DNA of 64,000 nt from Edaphochlamys debaryana (GCA_016858145.1 JAEHOE010000076.1:124001-188000), one strand, 5' to 3'. Counted from the first letter of the stretch, positions 45,812 through 58,287 are shown. The notes: generated by a model from the sequence alone, not told the origin. Numbers and translations are program-made.

Positions 45812-48638
45812 GCGGCCTGGCGGGCGCGGAGCAGCATGCGAGCGAGCAGGCAAGCAGTAGCGGCGGGAGGAGGAGCAAGAGCAGGGCGACGCTACGGTGC
45901 GGGGGCAATATGCGCCTACGATAGCAGTGCAGGTGTGGGCTTAAAGATGCTTGGTCAGGGCGGGGCTTGGTGCCGGGGGTGGGGGTGGCAGGTAACACAT
46001 GGATTGGGCGACACAATATTGGGGGGGCTGGCTTACTGGACTGCATGTTTGAACGCAATTTGAGGGTAGGGCCCGCAAGGGGCGATGAAGCTGGCATTGA
46101 CACACGTGAGTCTTGGAGCGTTGAGAGCACCGGGGCCTCTCCTCCGCCGGGGCCACCGGCTTGTCCGCCCCGCTGCCGTGCCGGGGCCACCGCCGTTGCC
46201 GAGGGCTGCCGCCGAATTGCGCGCTGTACCTGGGCCGGCGGGTGTGCGGCGGGGCGAGGCAAACCATAGGCGGCAAGTCCTAATGAGTGGCTGAGGCGCT
46301 GAGAGATAGCTCGTGGGGGTGCTTAATGGTGGGCGCATATCGGCCGCGCCGCGTAGTTGGTCAGGGGGCTGGGTCCCCTGCACGTTCCGTCCATGAGTCC
46401 TGCATGGACGGTCTGGTCTGGTGAAGTGGCAGCAAGCCACAAGGTTTCGTCGTCGCTCTATTACCCCCTTCGTTTGGGGTCGCTTGTCCTCGAACACCTC
46501 GTGTGTCCGCGGTGTAACACCCGGACAGAATCAGGGCAGGCCCAGGCCTGCCTTTCCGCCCGAATCCGCAGCCGGCTCGACATAGCCTCCATGCAGGACA
46601 CGAGCCGCACGACCCGGCGCCTTGCCTGTGGACACCGGTGTGCTGTTCTGCTCTTCCTCTGAGGCAGTCAAAGACGAGCTTGATCAGCGGCAAGCGTGCG
46701 GTTGCTAGGTTGCCAGCCGCGGCAAGGATGCCAAGCGCGGCAGCGGGGCTCCTCGGACTTAAGGACTGCTACACCGGCCCTCCTGCGAGTAAGCCAATGT
46801 TGCAGGGGGCTTCTGTGCTCGCAGGGGCCGTGCACCGTACTCAGGATTGCGGGTCAAACCGCTGCGTGGGACACGCGGGACCTACAGGCCTGCCTGTAAG
46901 GGGCGGGGTCAAAGCTGCAGCTGGGACGCTTAGGGCCGCTGGGGGCCCAGGAGCCGGCAGGTGGGGCCCATTCAGTTCGCCTTAAGGGCAAGCAGAAGAG
47001 GACATAAAGTAGTGAATGGGCTTGCATACTCGACGCCCGCCTACAATCCTCTGCCGGACGGATCACTGTGCAGCTGCAGGGGGTTGGGGATGGGATGGGG
47101 GTAGCCGGCCACGGGGATCACAGGGCTGACACCACCCCGTCACGTCAGGTCACCCGGACGTCCTCCCTCGCCCGCTTAGGGCTGCTGCTGAGTGCTTTGG
47201 ACACTCCGCGGCTGCAGGCGGCGGCGGCGCAGGGGCAGCAGCCGCTGTCACCAGAGGGGGCGGAGTGAGCACTGCGGCCGGGGCCCCAGGCCAGAGATGG
47301 GCCAGAGATGCGGCCGGGGCCCCAGGCCAGGGAATGCGGTTGGGAGGCACACACTGAAGGTTGGGGCGCTCTTCCTGCCCTGGCACCTGGGGCTGAGCAG
47401 CGCTCGTGCGCCTGTGCGCGCCCACTCCCTGCCCCTCCTGCCCACCGCAACAGCGGCACGCGCTCTGGCGCACATGCGCGCAGGACCGCCTGGGCGAGCG
47501 CTTGACCCCTGCACGTGCAGGCCTGGACTGGCGCTGGGCTAGGGGGGCAAGGGGCGGCCGTGCGGGGTTCAGTCGTGGGGAACTCGACGGCGGTGCAGTG
47601 GCCTTCAAGGAGTCGTGATGTGGGTGGGAATTCAATGGGCGAATCGCGGATCTGTTGAGGCGAAAGGGGGCCTGCAGGAAGGCCTGTGCTTGACATCTGG
47701 CATGCATGAGGGTCGCGGAGGGATGAGGCCCAGGTAGGGAAGCCAGGACTGCGACGAGGCAACTTTACCGTCCGGCACGGCAGTCAAAGGTTGCTGTAAG
47801 GGAAGCCTCTGCCATGCCGAGCTGTGAGAGACACAAGTGTGTGTGTTGCACGAGTCGATCTCCTTCTGATAGTTACAGGGGGAGGTGGCACCGTTTGGGT
47901 GTTGCTGCCAGCGAGGCCCTTGAGCCATCACCTTGCCCCTCGCAGAATTTCGTCTTCTCTCTCACTCCGCTCTCACGCTGCAGATCATGACAACCGTCAT
48001 CAAAACTGTTTGACTGTACACAAACGTTAGGCGAACACGCATACATATCCGCTCCAAACCCCTACCTACCTAGACAGCAGTACGTTAGATCTTGGATGCC
48101 CTGTATCCTACGCGCCCTCTCCCAGCATCGTACTAGTCGCCCTTCTCAAGCAGTCTGCGCTGCAAGGTCTGTCTACCTACCCTATGCCCCGGCGTGCAAC
48201 GCCCCGTAAGCGCACACGCTACCGCTCTACTTTCTCAACCCACTCGCTTTGCAGGAGGCAATACACGCAACACCGCTGCACATCACCAGTCCCCAATCCC
48301 CCATGCATCCTCCAGCTCCGCTTCAAACCATCTCTGCCTCGCTCCCGAGATGCTGCGACGCCATGCTGCATCAGACATCCTCGACATCACACACACCGGT
48401 CCTACCCCTCGCATGCGCCGTATGCACGTGTTCCGTCACGGCCCCGCGCCCCAAGAATTTTGGCCCGCGGCAACTGCATGCTTGCAGGGATCCACGCCAC
48501 GCCAAGTCAGCTCCATGCCCAGCCCCCCAGCCCTGCCCAGCATCCCTTCTGCCCCCCCCATCCCCAGGGCCGCCGTACAACCCCAGCACGCCGCCCTCGC
48601 ACCAACCGCCAGCTTCGAGGTTTCAGATCCAGATCAGC
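45812..48638. other. 2.8-kb convergent intergenic region
   Basis: Between the 3' ends of NADP-MDH (+) and NIT1 (-). It holds a short direct repeat at 47274-47330 and a TGTAA at 46513-46517, too far from the MDH stop to be assigned confidently. No exon recognised. Confidence 0.5.
47274..47330. repeat. 21-bp direct repeat pair
   Basis: The unit beginning GCGGCCGGGGCCCCAGGCCA occurs at 47274-47294 and 47310-47330 with a shared GCCAGAGATG spacer motif, itself repeated. Confidence 0.75.
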
Positions 48639-51600
48639 TTAGAACTGGATCATCTGCTCCTTGGAGTAGCCCATGTCCGCCAGCCAAGGCAGGCAGCAGT
48701 GCTCGATCATGCCGGGCGGGCCGCACATGAGCGACAGCGACTCGGGGCCGGTGCAGGGGAACAGGTGCTGCTTGAACAGCTCGGGCGAGACGCGGCCCAC
48801 GCCGTACTTCCAGGTCTCGGGGTTGGTGGGGGTCGACACCACGTACCTGGGGGAGGCAAGGGAGGGAGGCAAGGGGCGGGAGAGGGGATCAGTCGTGTTT
48901 CTTGTGGGGAAAGGTGAATTAGAAACGCACAATGGCCCTCAAGCCGAGCACCCTGCATGCTGCGCTCTGGCGCCCCACCTCTAGCCCCAGTTTCCCCCAG
49001 CTTCCGCCCAGGTCCCCAGCATCCCATGCGGCCCCTGCGCTCACCAGAGGTGGAAGCGGTCGGGGTGGTTGTTGGCCAGCTCGTCCAGCTCCTCGCGGAG
49101 CAGGATGTCGGCCTCGGTGTTGTTGGCGAAGATGAGGCTGAGCTGCGTGGCGTCGTTGGGGTCCTTGAGCGCGGCCTTGATGACGGCGTAGCAGGGCGTG
49201 ATGCCCGTGCCGCCCGCGATGAACGACATGTGCGTCGCGTGCTTGTGCGCCTTGCTGTTGATCGTGTAGTTGCCGCAGCCGTCGTACACGAAGTGCCCGA
49301 GCGGGCCCTTGAACTCCAGGCAGTCGCCGATTTGCAGCGACTCGAAGTGCTGCGACATCTTGCCGCCCTCGGGGAACTGCGGGTGCTCGTTGGCGTAGTA
49401 GACCTGGGGAGCGGGAGGGGGGCAGGGGCAGCGGGGGTGCATTGGTCAGCTCCAAGCCCAAGCAGGCACGCTCAGGTGATTCGTCAGTCTTCGCCAGGCG
49501 CCCGCTACAGCCCAGTCCTCGAAACCCTCCCCTATCCAGCCAGCCCAGCTCAGCCCAGCTCCTGCCCTGCCCACCTTGATGAGCATGTCCAGGCGGCCCT
49601 TGTCCTCGTCCGCCGAGATGGGCGTGTAGGCGCGCATCACGTTCTCGCCGTTGATGTGCGCGTACACGAAGACGTGCTTGCCGCAGGGCAGGCCGATGCG
49701 GTGCTCGGGCGAGGGCAGGCCGAAGCGGAAGATGCGAGTGTTGGGGGACACCTGAAGGGAGGGGGGTGGGACCAGGGGAGGTTAGACAGAGGACGGGGAA
49801 AGAAGCAAGCGCAGGAGGCTATCCGACTGACCAGCAGGCGCCGTAGGCCACCAGCGAGCCCAACAAGCCCTTTGCGCCACTAGCATAACCCCCGACGCCC
49901 CAGCAGCGCCCGGGCTCACAATGATCTTCTCCACCAGCGGCAGCTTGACCTTGGCGCGCCCCGTCAGCACCACCAGCGGGTCCGCGGCGGGGGCCGACGT
50001 GCTGGCCACGGGCTGCGCCTCGGCGTGCACCCCGTTGCCGTTGGCGGTTGCCTCTGCGGGCTTGGAGGCCACCAGGTCGCCGATGTAGTACTGCGCCAGC
50101 ATGGCCTTGGCCTTGGACGAGTGGATGCCGTTGAACTCGTCCGTGGCGTCCATGCCGGCGGAGATGAGGATGGACTCGGCGCCGCCGGGGTGGTCCCCAA
50201 GGTAGGGCGTGGCGTCGTAGACCTGGGGCGGGGAGGGCGATGGGGGGGAGGAAACGAGGGGTCAAGGGTTGGAACTGAGAGGTGGGGTGGGGCGGGGGGA
50301 CGGCGCAGGGAGCTGGGTGGGGTACAATTGGCCCCCCAAAGCCCGGCCCGCGTGCCGTGGCTCACCTTGCCCTCGTGCACGAACCAGCAGCTCTCCTCGC
50401 TCGCGTGCTGCGCCACCTCCTCCATCGTGTACACCGCCCGCCCGGACGCCCCGGCGGCGGCGGCGACCGGCGGCGGCACCGGCGGCGCGGCGGCGGCGTC
50501 GCGCGCCGCCGCCACGGCCTGCTGCACGAAGTTGTCCTCCTCGCGCCAGCCCGAGTGGCCCTTGTCGCCCAGCTCCACGGGCGCGGGGTGCTGGAAGCGG
50601 AGCGCCATGACGCCATCCTCCTCCACCTGGGGGTGGATCTTGATCCTGAGGAGGGAGCAGCGAGGAGGGGGGGGGCAGAGGTCGTAAGGAGCTGTGGGAG
50701 AGCTGGACCAGAAGTGTGCCAGCAGACCTGCAATTTTGCCCTCGGACAATTATTCATGCAACGGAGACTCCTGCCGTCCCCTGGCTAAGCAATCGAGGCC
50801 CGCGCCCCCACGCACCGGAAGTAGCAGTTGTTCATCATGCCCATGACGTTCCATGTGATGACCGCCGGCTGCGTGTTCATGGTCTCGTCCCAGGCGCGCA
50901 GCAGCACCTCCTTGGCGCCCAGGAAGTCAAAGGTGTTGACCTCCAGCGTCCAGTGCACCCAGCACCAGTACTTGCCTGCAGCAGCAGGGCGGGGGAGGAA
51001 AGGTTAGCAGCAAAGTCGAGGCGTCGAAGGTTGCGAGACTAGTTTGACACAGTGGGAGAGGCGGGCACGCGCGGCAAGTATCAAAACCAGGAACCCCTTC
51101 CCCCGGACCGCTGCCCGCCTCACCGTACTGGTTGGGCTTCTCGAAGCGCTGGATGTCGCCCAGGCGCCAGGTCTTGCCGTCATCGAACGACACCTCGGCG
51201 CGGATGATCTTCCGGCCGCCGCCTGAGGGGAGGCAGAGGAGGGAGCGAAGGGCGTCAGCGCAACGCTGCTTCCAGTCCGGCCCTTCGACTGAGCCCTGAG
51301 CCTGCATCACTGGTGAGGAGCCAAACCCCGCCAGCTCCTTCTTCCGCCCGCCCGCCCGCCCGCCCTGCTGGCTCACCCGCGTAGGCGTAGCCCTTCATGG
51401 TGTAGGGCCGGTTGGCGTCCAGGCGGATGACCTCGTCGTGCCAGGGCCGCGCCACGGCGCTGTTGATGTTGAGGTCGTTGATGATGAACTCGGGCTTGTA
51501 CCACCAGCCTGGGGAGCGCGGTAGGTGGGGGGAAATGGGAAGGGCGGGGGTTTAGCACGGGTAGATACCGGGCCAGGGAATGCGGGGCCCACATTGTCGC

Positions 51601-52923
51601 ATCCGTAACCAAGCGAGCCCAGCCAGCCCCAAGCCCCAGCATTTAGTCCCCGCCCCCCCGCTCCCACCCCCCGCCTCACCCTCCGCCTTGGCCAGCGCCT
51701 CGTCCACGTGCGACGGCAGCACGCGGTTGTCCATGAAGTGGTAGAAGTTCTGCGACTCCTCGCGCGTCACCGTGATCTCGTTCAGCCACTTGACCATGCG
51801 GCCGCCGATAAAGCCGGGGATGATGATGCGCACCGGGAAGCCGTGGTCGGGCGTCAGCCACCTGCGGGGGGGCGGAGGAGGGGGGGCGGGGCTGAGGTCA
51901 GAGTAGGGGCGGGAAGGGGGCTGGGGGCGGGGAAGGCACAGGGCGCTCAGGGTGGGGAGGGGCAAGGCTGGAGGCGGTGGGCATAGCTCATGCACAATTC
52001 CTCAGCTAGGCCCCGCACCTGTGGTTCTGCTTGTAGGCAATGATGACGTCAGACGAGGGGTCCATGGCCTTGGTGTACGTCAGCGAGGTGCCGTACGAGC
52101 CGTCCTCGCCCTTGGGCAGCTCGCCCTTGGGGCCGCGGAAGCTCACGAAGTTGGCGCCCTCCTCGGGCGTCTGTGGGGCGGGGGGAGGTGGGAAGAGGGA
52201 GGGAGCAGCGGCAGGTCAGGGCATGGGCGCTCATGCTGGAAGGAGGTTGCAACTCTGAACAAGCCCCCGGCCCCAAGGTGAAACCACCACCACCCTTCAC
52301 CCCCACCAGCCGCCAGAGCTCAAGTGCACAACCCCAGCCAGCCCCCCTCTTCCCCCCTCACGCACCTTGATGCCCGCCAGCTTGAGCAGGTCGCACAGGC
52401 GCACGCCGGTCCAGTAGGTGGTGGAGGTGGCACAGGGGCCCCAGTTGAAGCCGATGGACTTCTTGAGCATGTTCTCCTCCTTGCGCCGGTTGCCGGCGCA
52501 CACGAGCGTGCAGGGGAAGGTGATGGAGGGCAGCGCCACCAGCTCGTCCATGGAGAGCACGAGGGGCTTGTCGACCAGGCCGTTGATCTCGATGCGGTGC
52601 TCGGACCAGGGGATGCGGGGCGCGGCGCCGTGGTTGCGCACGAAATGCACCGCGGGCGGGGTGATGAACCCGTAGGACATGAGCACGTCCATGGGCGGCT
52701 CGCAGTTCAGCGGGTGCCGGCCGGTGAGGCGCAGGATACGAGGGTCACGGCGCACCCAGTTGTCAGGCGTATCCTGGTCCTTCTTGTCAACTTGCGCGGG
52801 CAGGACGTGCTCCGCCCATTCGGGCGACTCGGGGCCCAGCGGTGCCTCCCAGGGCGCACCGAGCTCAACTGCCTGAGAAACTATGCATCCAGCCGGTACC
52901 GCCTGCGGGTTCTCGACCGTCAT
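48639..52923 (-). CDS. NIT1: assimilatory nitrate reductase (NAD(P)H)
   Basis: Eleven exons run from ATG 52923 to TAA 48639 (52923-52366, 52170-52019, 51861-51680, 51508-51377, 51222-51124, 50975-50816, 50645-50366, 50222-49920, 49751-49575, 49403-49045, 48846-48639), giving 869 residues. The cytosolic homodimer reduces nitrate to nitrite. The molybdenum-cofactor domain holds the Mo-ligand Cys142 in [12 protein letters not shown]. The dimerisation domain follows ([27 protein letters not shown]). An Ala/Pro-rich hinge joins it to a cytochrome b5 domain with haem ligands His532 (HPGG) and about His555. The FAD domain has RAYTPIS (662-668). The NAD(P)H domain has GGTGITP (745-751) and CGPPGM near 842, ending MIQF. 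An in-frame GTG upstream at 53001 is not taken as the start. NAR2 and NRT2 lie 6 kb upstream. Confidence 0.95.
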
Positions 52924-53084
52924 GTTGTTTTGCACGTGAAGCAGGCGCGCAGTAACTGGGTTCTTGTTGAACGAGCGCGAATGCTGGAGTCTGGATATCA
53001 CGCGATGAACTCAGGAATTCAAGGCAGTGTTGGCCGCTGAACGCAGGCGCACAAGTAAGCCCCGTGGGATTAAGTGCTGCTCTG

Positions 53085-54000
53085 TTATGGACCACGCCAA
53101 CCTCTGCTCTTAAAGCCCCAGGCTCATGGGGTTGATGTAGATGCTCCTTACGACCCACAGCAGAAGGGGCGCGTGGGCTGTCTCGTCCAGCGTGTACGGC
53201 GGCCAAGGGGCGTTGGAGCTCACAGGGGTCGCTCCGCGCGCGTTACGTCAAGCATACGCCGAGTTACATGAGTTTAAGCAATGCGGGGCGGTGGAGGCGC
53301 CGGACGGGGGACTGTCGCAGGTAGCGCCTTCCCGGCAGGGCATCCAGCAGCACCCTAGCGCCCGGGCCCTGCGCCTCTCAGTAAGCCGCCGTTCGCCGGA
53401 TTGCAAGCTTAGCGTAGCTTATCTGCAACGTCGCGGCGAGCAAGGAAATTGCGTGGCATATGAGGGGTCGCGGTGGATGCACCATCCAAAAGTGTAGATG
53501 AGTGCCCTTCCCGCTCCGCCGTTTGTGCGACGGTGCACACACATAAAGTCGAGTCTTGACACGATTAATTAGCGCCGCTCTCGACCATCTTCATCCAAAC
53601 CCTACTGCTGTCTTGATCGACGAGGATGTGCCGAGGGGCATCGGGGGATGCGCGCGGGAGGGGCTGGGGCGGGGGGCAGGTGCACCCCGCACCAGCACCC
53701 CTTCAGCCAAATGTGGTAGTCGGAAGACGGCCAACCGCTTCCAAACGGCCCGCCGGCACTGATACAGGGGGGGTGATTGAGCGGGGGCATCCGCGCGTGG
53801 GAGGAATGGCGCTGGCTGTGGACCTGCTGCACGCGACGTTAACCGGGGAGGGAGGGCCGCCAGGGCACGGACACGAGGCACACGTCCGCTGCTGCCGTTG
53901 TCATTGGCTCCACATGTGCTTGGAGCCACCACGCCCCTGCCAGGCCCAGTTGGCGTGCTCGGCAATGCACACCTGCGCCTGAGCCACTGCCCTTGCCCCA
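53085..54000. repeat. repeat A, copy 1 (NIT1 upstream region)
   Basis: About 0.9 kb beginning 160 bp upstream of the NIT1 ATG is nearly identical to 57060-58006, with a few substitutions and small indels (for example an extra ACAGCCCATC in copy 2). Copy 1 therefore contains much of the presumed NIT1 promoter. Open frames inside it are also shared, but no protein features are seen. Confidence 0.85.
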
Positions 54001-55134
54001 ACGAAGGCCCCATCCGCCAAGCGCCAACGCCGAACACCTGCCCCCGCATCCCTGGGCCCCACCATCTTTGCCCCGCTGTAGCAGTGATCCTCCTGTAGTG
54101 CGCGGCAGCGCACTCCTTCACTGCAGGAAGCGTGCCTGGGTTGGAACGCAGCAGGCCACCCTAGGTCGCCCCGCCCGCAGCCCGCTGCACTCACGAGTCG
54201 ATAGAGCACCCGGTGTGTCCGTCGGAACGTGGAGCCTGGGCACATCGCACATGGCAGTGTCAACCCACCCAGGCCCTGAGGTGCATGGCCATGATCACCT
54301 CTGCACCCCGAAACGTGTCCGGCGGCAGTGGGGCGCCCGCTCCCCCCAAGAGCGTACCGATCCCCCCGGCCCCCCCCCTGCCGCCCCCTTACATTGCCGC
54401 AATGTACCATACACGGTCTAGTTGCCAATTTCCTCGGCTCATCTGCAAATCGACTGCGCTTCGTGTGCGCTACTGCATCGCACTTTAGTCGGGAGCGTCG
54501 GAGGGGCTTGGGTCTTGTCCACTGACTATCCCCACGTCTAATGGCCAGCGCCTGGCGTCCGAGCTACTGTTCATACCCGAGGCCTCCTGTACGGCCAGCG
54601 ATGGCCAGGACAGATCACCCACATTCCTGGCAGCGGTGGTGGCGAAGGCCCTGAAGTGTCCCGCGGGAGGACATGCCAACTTGTGCCAGCCGTAGCCGGG
54701 CCGTAGCTTCCCTTTGACAACCACACCTACGGTCAATGGTGCTTGGGCAACTCCAAGGGGCCGACTTCACTTCATAGCACGCTTCCATGCATACCGGTAA
54801 GAAGGGCCGTGAGGGCATGGGGCTGCGTTAGACCGCTGTACAATAGTTTTGGCGGGACCCGTACGCGTTGCCCCCCCCCTCCGTCCCGGCCAAGGGCCTC
54901 CCCGCTCAAGCCCCCCCTCCCAAGGGCCCAGAACATGGTTGCCCCCTGCCACGACCACTCCTCCAAAGGCCCCCCGCTCCCCGCCGTAAGTGCCGTTCGA
55001 TACCTCATGCTGACCTTGCCCTGCGCCCCCAATCCCCTCCCAACTGCCCCAAGGACCCAGGACTCACAGTGCGGGTGGTCGGCCCGGACTCTTGTTTCCG
55101 ACCCCAGGGGGGGGGGTACAAACAAAGTTGCCCG
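54001..55134. other. gene-free stretch of the nitrate locus
   Basis: No exon found. Long C runs occur near 54360-54380 and 54871-54880. Content otherwise unrecognised. Confidence 0.45.
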
Positions 55135-55340
55135 ATATCATGCCCCAAAGTCCCCCGACCCCCCGGGACCGACGACCGACCGACCCGTACAGTGTACGAC
55201 ACTGTCGTACAAGGCCTGTACGTACTCCTTTCATGCCTTTCGCGTTTCGCTGGACTGCTGACCGTGTGCTCTATCCATGGGTGCGCACAGCACTCCCGGT
55301 GGCCCACGTTGGTCGGGTACCATCAACCATGCCACGGACC
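55135..55340. repeat. repeat X, copy 1, with perfect palindrome
   Basis: Matches 56568-56786. Shared core: GACCGACGACCGACCGA, then GTACGACACTGTCGTAC (55194-55210, 8-bp arms around one base), AAGGCCTGTACGTACT, CGCTGGACTGCTG, and TTGGTCGG followed by TACCATC. A shorter fragment with CCGACCGACGACCGACCGA recurs at about 55675-55693. It looks like a small non-coding mobile or hairpin element. Confidence 0.75.
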
Positions 55341-56111
55341 CCGACCCGTCAATTGACCAACGGCTCGGCACCGAGGGGCGATATCAGGGCTTTAGTTTGC
55401 TAGTACTGTGCGATTTGAGGCGCGGGAGTGGAAGGCGGGCTTCCGGGAGCACCTGGGAGACGCCTTTGGGTGGCCGCGTGTGTGCCCGGGGCCCGGCAAC
55501 CGACATGTCCCACCGGTCCCGACTCCCTAACACCGCTGGAAGGGTACCAGTGACTTGCCAGCATAAGTTCTTGCCATGCTGCATGCTCAGGGCGTGCGGG
55601 ATGATGCTGGGCGGTGCTCTACGCCGCGGTGACAAAGTCCCGCCACACAGCCTCCCCAAGTCCCCCCACCCCCCCCGACCGACGACCGACCGAGAACTTT
55701 GGGCCCCCATAACTTTGCAATAAAACCTTCGTTTTTATTTCTGAAAGCGGATTTGGGATCCTCTCGGCAAGCTCTGTACAGACGAGGCATGATGTATGTC
55801 TGAGGAGGACCTACCCCCCCCCCCTGCCGACCCCTCACATTGCTCTGGGGCGCTCTTACCCAGATTCGTGGCCGCACTCCGCCAAGCTCCACCACACAAG
55901 CTTACTAACCGCACATCAGACAGTGGGGGAAAGCCTGTCGCCGACTGACTCCCCGGGACCCCAAGCCACTAGGAGGCACATTCAGGCACAGGCCCACCTT
56001 GGCTGTGCCAGCTCTGTGGCGCTGAAGTGAAGAGAGTGAGCAGGCCTACGAGTGTTTGGTAAGCCGTGGCGTCCGAGCGCTCACCAGTTCTTGCTGAGGA
56101 GGGGTGGCCTC
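55341..56111. other. gene-free stretch of the nitrate locus
   Basis: Contains the short X-like fragment near 55675. Its right end (about 56058-56111) may be a weak extension of repeat Y toward the NAR2 start region. No exon found. Confidence 0.4.
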
Positions 56112-56527
56112 GAGGCTATGGCACAAGGGGAGTATGGAACTTTGGGCAATGTGCCTGTGAGCTCCGGGCTCTATTGGTCAGTTGACTATGCCGAGGCACC
56201 GTGTATGGTTTATGTACGCCAATGCAATGCTGGTGAAGCCCTAACCGGCCCAGCAGCCAACGAAAGGCGAATGCTCGTCATGTGCCTCTTTCGTCCCGAC
56301 AACCGCTTTGGGGCATGTGGCTGCCGTACACACGTACAGTGCCCCCGGCATGGGGTCCGCAAGAAACTCCCACAAGCCCCGTGGCCAACCCCGTGGAGCA
56401 GTACCTCGAGTTACATCGGGTTTGCAGCTGCGCTTTACAGGTTGCGCACGCACCCGCGCAAGGCTTTCCTTGCTTGTACCGCGCATCCCGCGTGCCCCGC
56501 CCCGCCCCGCCCGTTGAGCTCCGCGCT
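56112..56527. repeat. repeat Y, copy 1 (orphan copy of the NAR2/NRT2 divergent promoter)
   Basis: About 415 bp closely matching 60602-61000. The match stops 16 bp short of where the NRT2 ATG would be, and the sequence then passes into repeat X. No NRT2 exon 1 or NAR2 exon follows on either side. Confidence 0.85.
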
Positions 56528-56567
56528 GGCAGGGGGGCCCGGGGGGCAACAACAAAGCCCCCGGACA

Positions 56568-56786
56568 TGATACCCCAACCCCCCCCCCCCCGACCCCTGG
56601 GACCGACGACCGACCGAACCGTACGGTGTACGACACTGTCGTACAAGGCCTGTACGTACTAAGTTCATGGCATTCGCGTGTCGCTGGACTGCTGGCGGCG
56701 TGCACTAGCCATGAGCGCGCACAGCACTCCTGGCGCGCACAGCACCCTCACTTTGGTCGGATACCATCGACCATGCCATGGACCCC
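56568..56786. repeat. repeat X, copy 2, with perfect palindrome
   Basis: Second copy of repeat X. It carries the same 17-bp palindrome at 56628-56644, abuts repeat Y on the left and runs into the CCCCT array on the right. Confidence 0.75.
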
Positions 56787-57055
56787 TCCCCTCCCCTCCC
56801 CTCCCTCCCCTCCCCTCCCCTCCCCTCCCCTCCCTCCCCTCCCCTCCCCTCCCCTCCCCTCCCCTCCCCTCCCCTCCCCTCCCCTCCCCTCCCCTCCCCT
56901 CCCCTCCCCTCCCCTCCCCTCCCCTCCCCTCCCCTCCCCTCCCTCCCCTCTCCCCTCCCCTCCCCTCCCCTCCCCTCCCCTCCCCTCCCCTCCCCTCCCC
57001 TCCCCTCCCCTCCCCTCCCCTCCCCTCCCCTCCCCTCCCCTCCCCTCCCCTCCCC
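56785..57055. repeat. (CCCCT)n simple repeat
   Basis: About 270 bp of nearly uninterrupted CCCCT units with a few CCCT or CTCT variants. The minus strand is (AGGGG)n and could form G-quadruplexes. Confidence 0.95.
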
Positions 57056-57059
57056 TATA

Positions 57060-58006
57060 TTATGGACCGAGCTGCGCCGCCAACCTCTGCTCTTAAAGCC
57101 CCAGGCTCATGGGGTTGATGTAGATGCTCCTTGCGACCCGCAGCAGAAGGGGCGCGTGGGCTGTCTCGTCCAGCGTGTACGGCGGCCAAGGGGCGTTGGA
57201 GCTCACAGGGGTCGCTCCGCGCGCGTTACGTCAAGCATACGCCGAGTTACATGAGTTTAAGCAATGCGGGGCGGTGGAGGCGCCGGACGGGGGACTGTCG
57301 CAGGTAGCGCCTTCCCGGCAGGGCATCACAGCCCATCCAGCAGCACCCTAGCGCCCGGGCCCTGCGCCTCTCAGTAAGCCGCCGTTCGCCGGATTGCAAG
57401 CTTAGCGTAGCTTACTGCAACGTCGCGGCGAGCAAGGAAATTGCGTGGCATATGAGGGGTCGCGGTGGATGCACCATCCAAAAGTGTAGATGAGTGCCCT
57501 TCCCGCTCCGCCGTTTGTGCGACGGTGCACACACATAAAGTCGAGTCTTGACACGATCAATTAGCGCCGCTCTCGACCATCTTCATCCAAACCCTACTGC
57601 TGTCTTGATCGACGAGGATGTGCCGAGGGGCATCGGGGGATGCGCGCGGGAGGGGCTGGGGCGGGGGGCAGGTGCACCCCGCACCAGCACCCCTTCAGCC
57701 AAATGTGGTAGTCGGAAGACGGCCAACCGCTTCCAAACGGCCCGCCGGCACTGATACAGGGGGGGGTGATTGAGCGGGGGCATCCGCGCGTGGGAGGCAT
57801 GGCGCTGGCTGTGGACCTGCTGCACGCGACGTTAACCGGGGAGGGAGGGCCGCCAGGGCACGGACACGAGGCACACGTCCGCTGCTGCTGTTGTCATTGG
57901 CTCCACATGTGCTTGGAGCCACCACGCCCCTGCCAGGCCCAGTTGGCGTGCTCGCTCGGCTCTGCACACCTGCGCCTGAGCCACGCACTGCCCTTTCCCT
58001 ACCCCA
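57060..58006. repeat. repeat A, copy 2 (orphan copy of the NIT1 upstream region)
   Basis: Near-identical to 53085-54000 in the same orientation but with no NIT1 exon to its left; the CCCCT array takes that place. The high identity across non-coding sequence implies a recent duplication or gene conversion. Confidence 0.85.
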
Positions 58007-58055
58007 ACCCCCACGCCCCACCTCACTGAGAACGCAAACGGGCCCCCCGACCGCA

Positions 58056-58287
58056 GCAGAAGGAGCCAGTGGATGGGCTGTCTCGTCCAGCGTGGAGGTC
58101 ACAGGGGTCGCTTTCAGCGCGTTACGTCAAGCATGCGCTGCATGGATGCAGTTGGAGACGCTGGACGGGGGACCATTGCAGGTACGGTAGCGCCTTCCCG
58201 GCAGGACAACCCATCCAAGCGCCCGGGCTCTGCGCCTCGCCGTTCTCCGGATTGCAAGCATAGTGTAGCTTGCAGCAAAGTCTTGCA
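58056..58287. repeat. repeat A, copy 3, partial and diverged
   Basis: Shares blocks with 53160-53420: GGGCTGTCTCGTCCAGCGTG, CACAGGGGTCGCT, GCGCGTTACGTCAAGCAT, GGACGGGGGAC, GCGCCTTCCCGGCAGG and CCGGATTGCAAGC, with internal deletions between them. Confidence 0.8.

Noticed and set aside
52924..53001. N-terminal extension of NIT1 starting at GTG 53001
   Set aside because: Nuclear genes start at ATG. ATG 52923 gives [12 protein letters not shown], a normal nitrate reductase start.
53141..53762. Open frames conserved between the two copies of repeat A as a possible gene
   Set aside because: They start at non-ATG codons, have no protein-like composition, and the conservation is explained by near-identity of the DNA itself.
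56282..57254. Open frames of PLPSPPLPSPP repeats
   Set aside because: They are translations of the CCCCT array and have no gene context.
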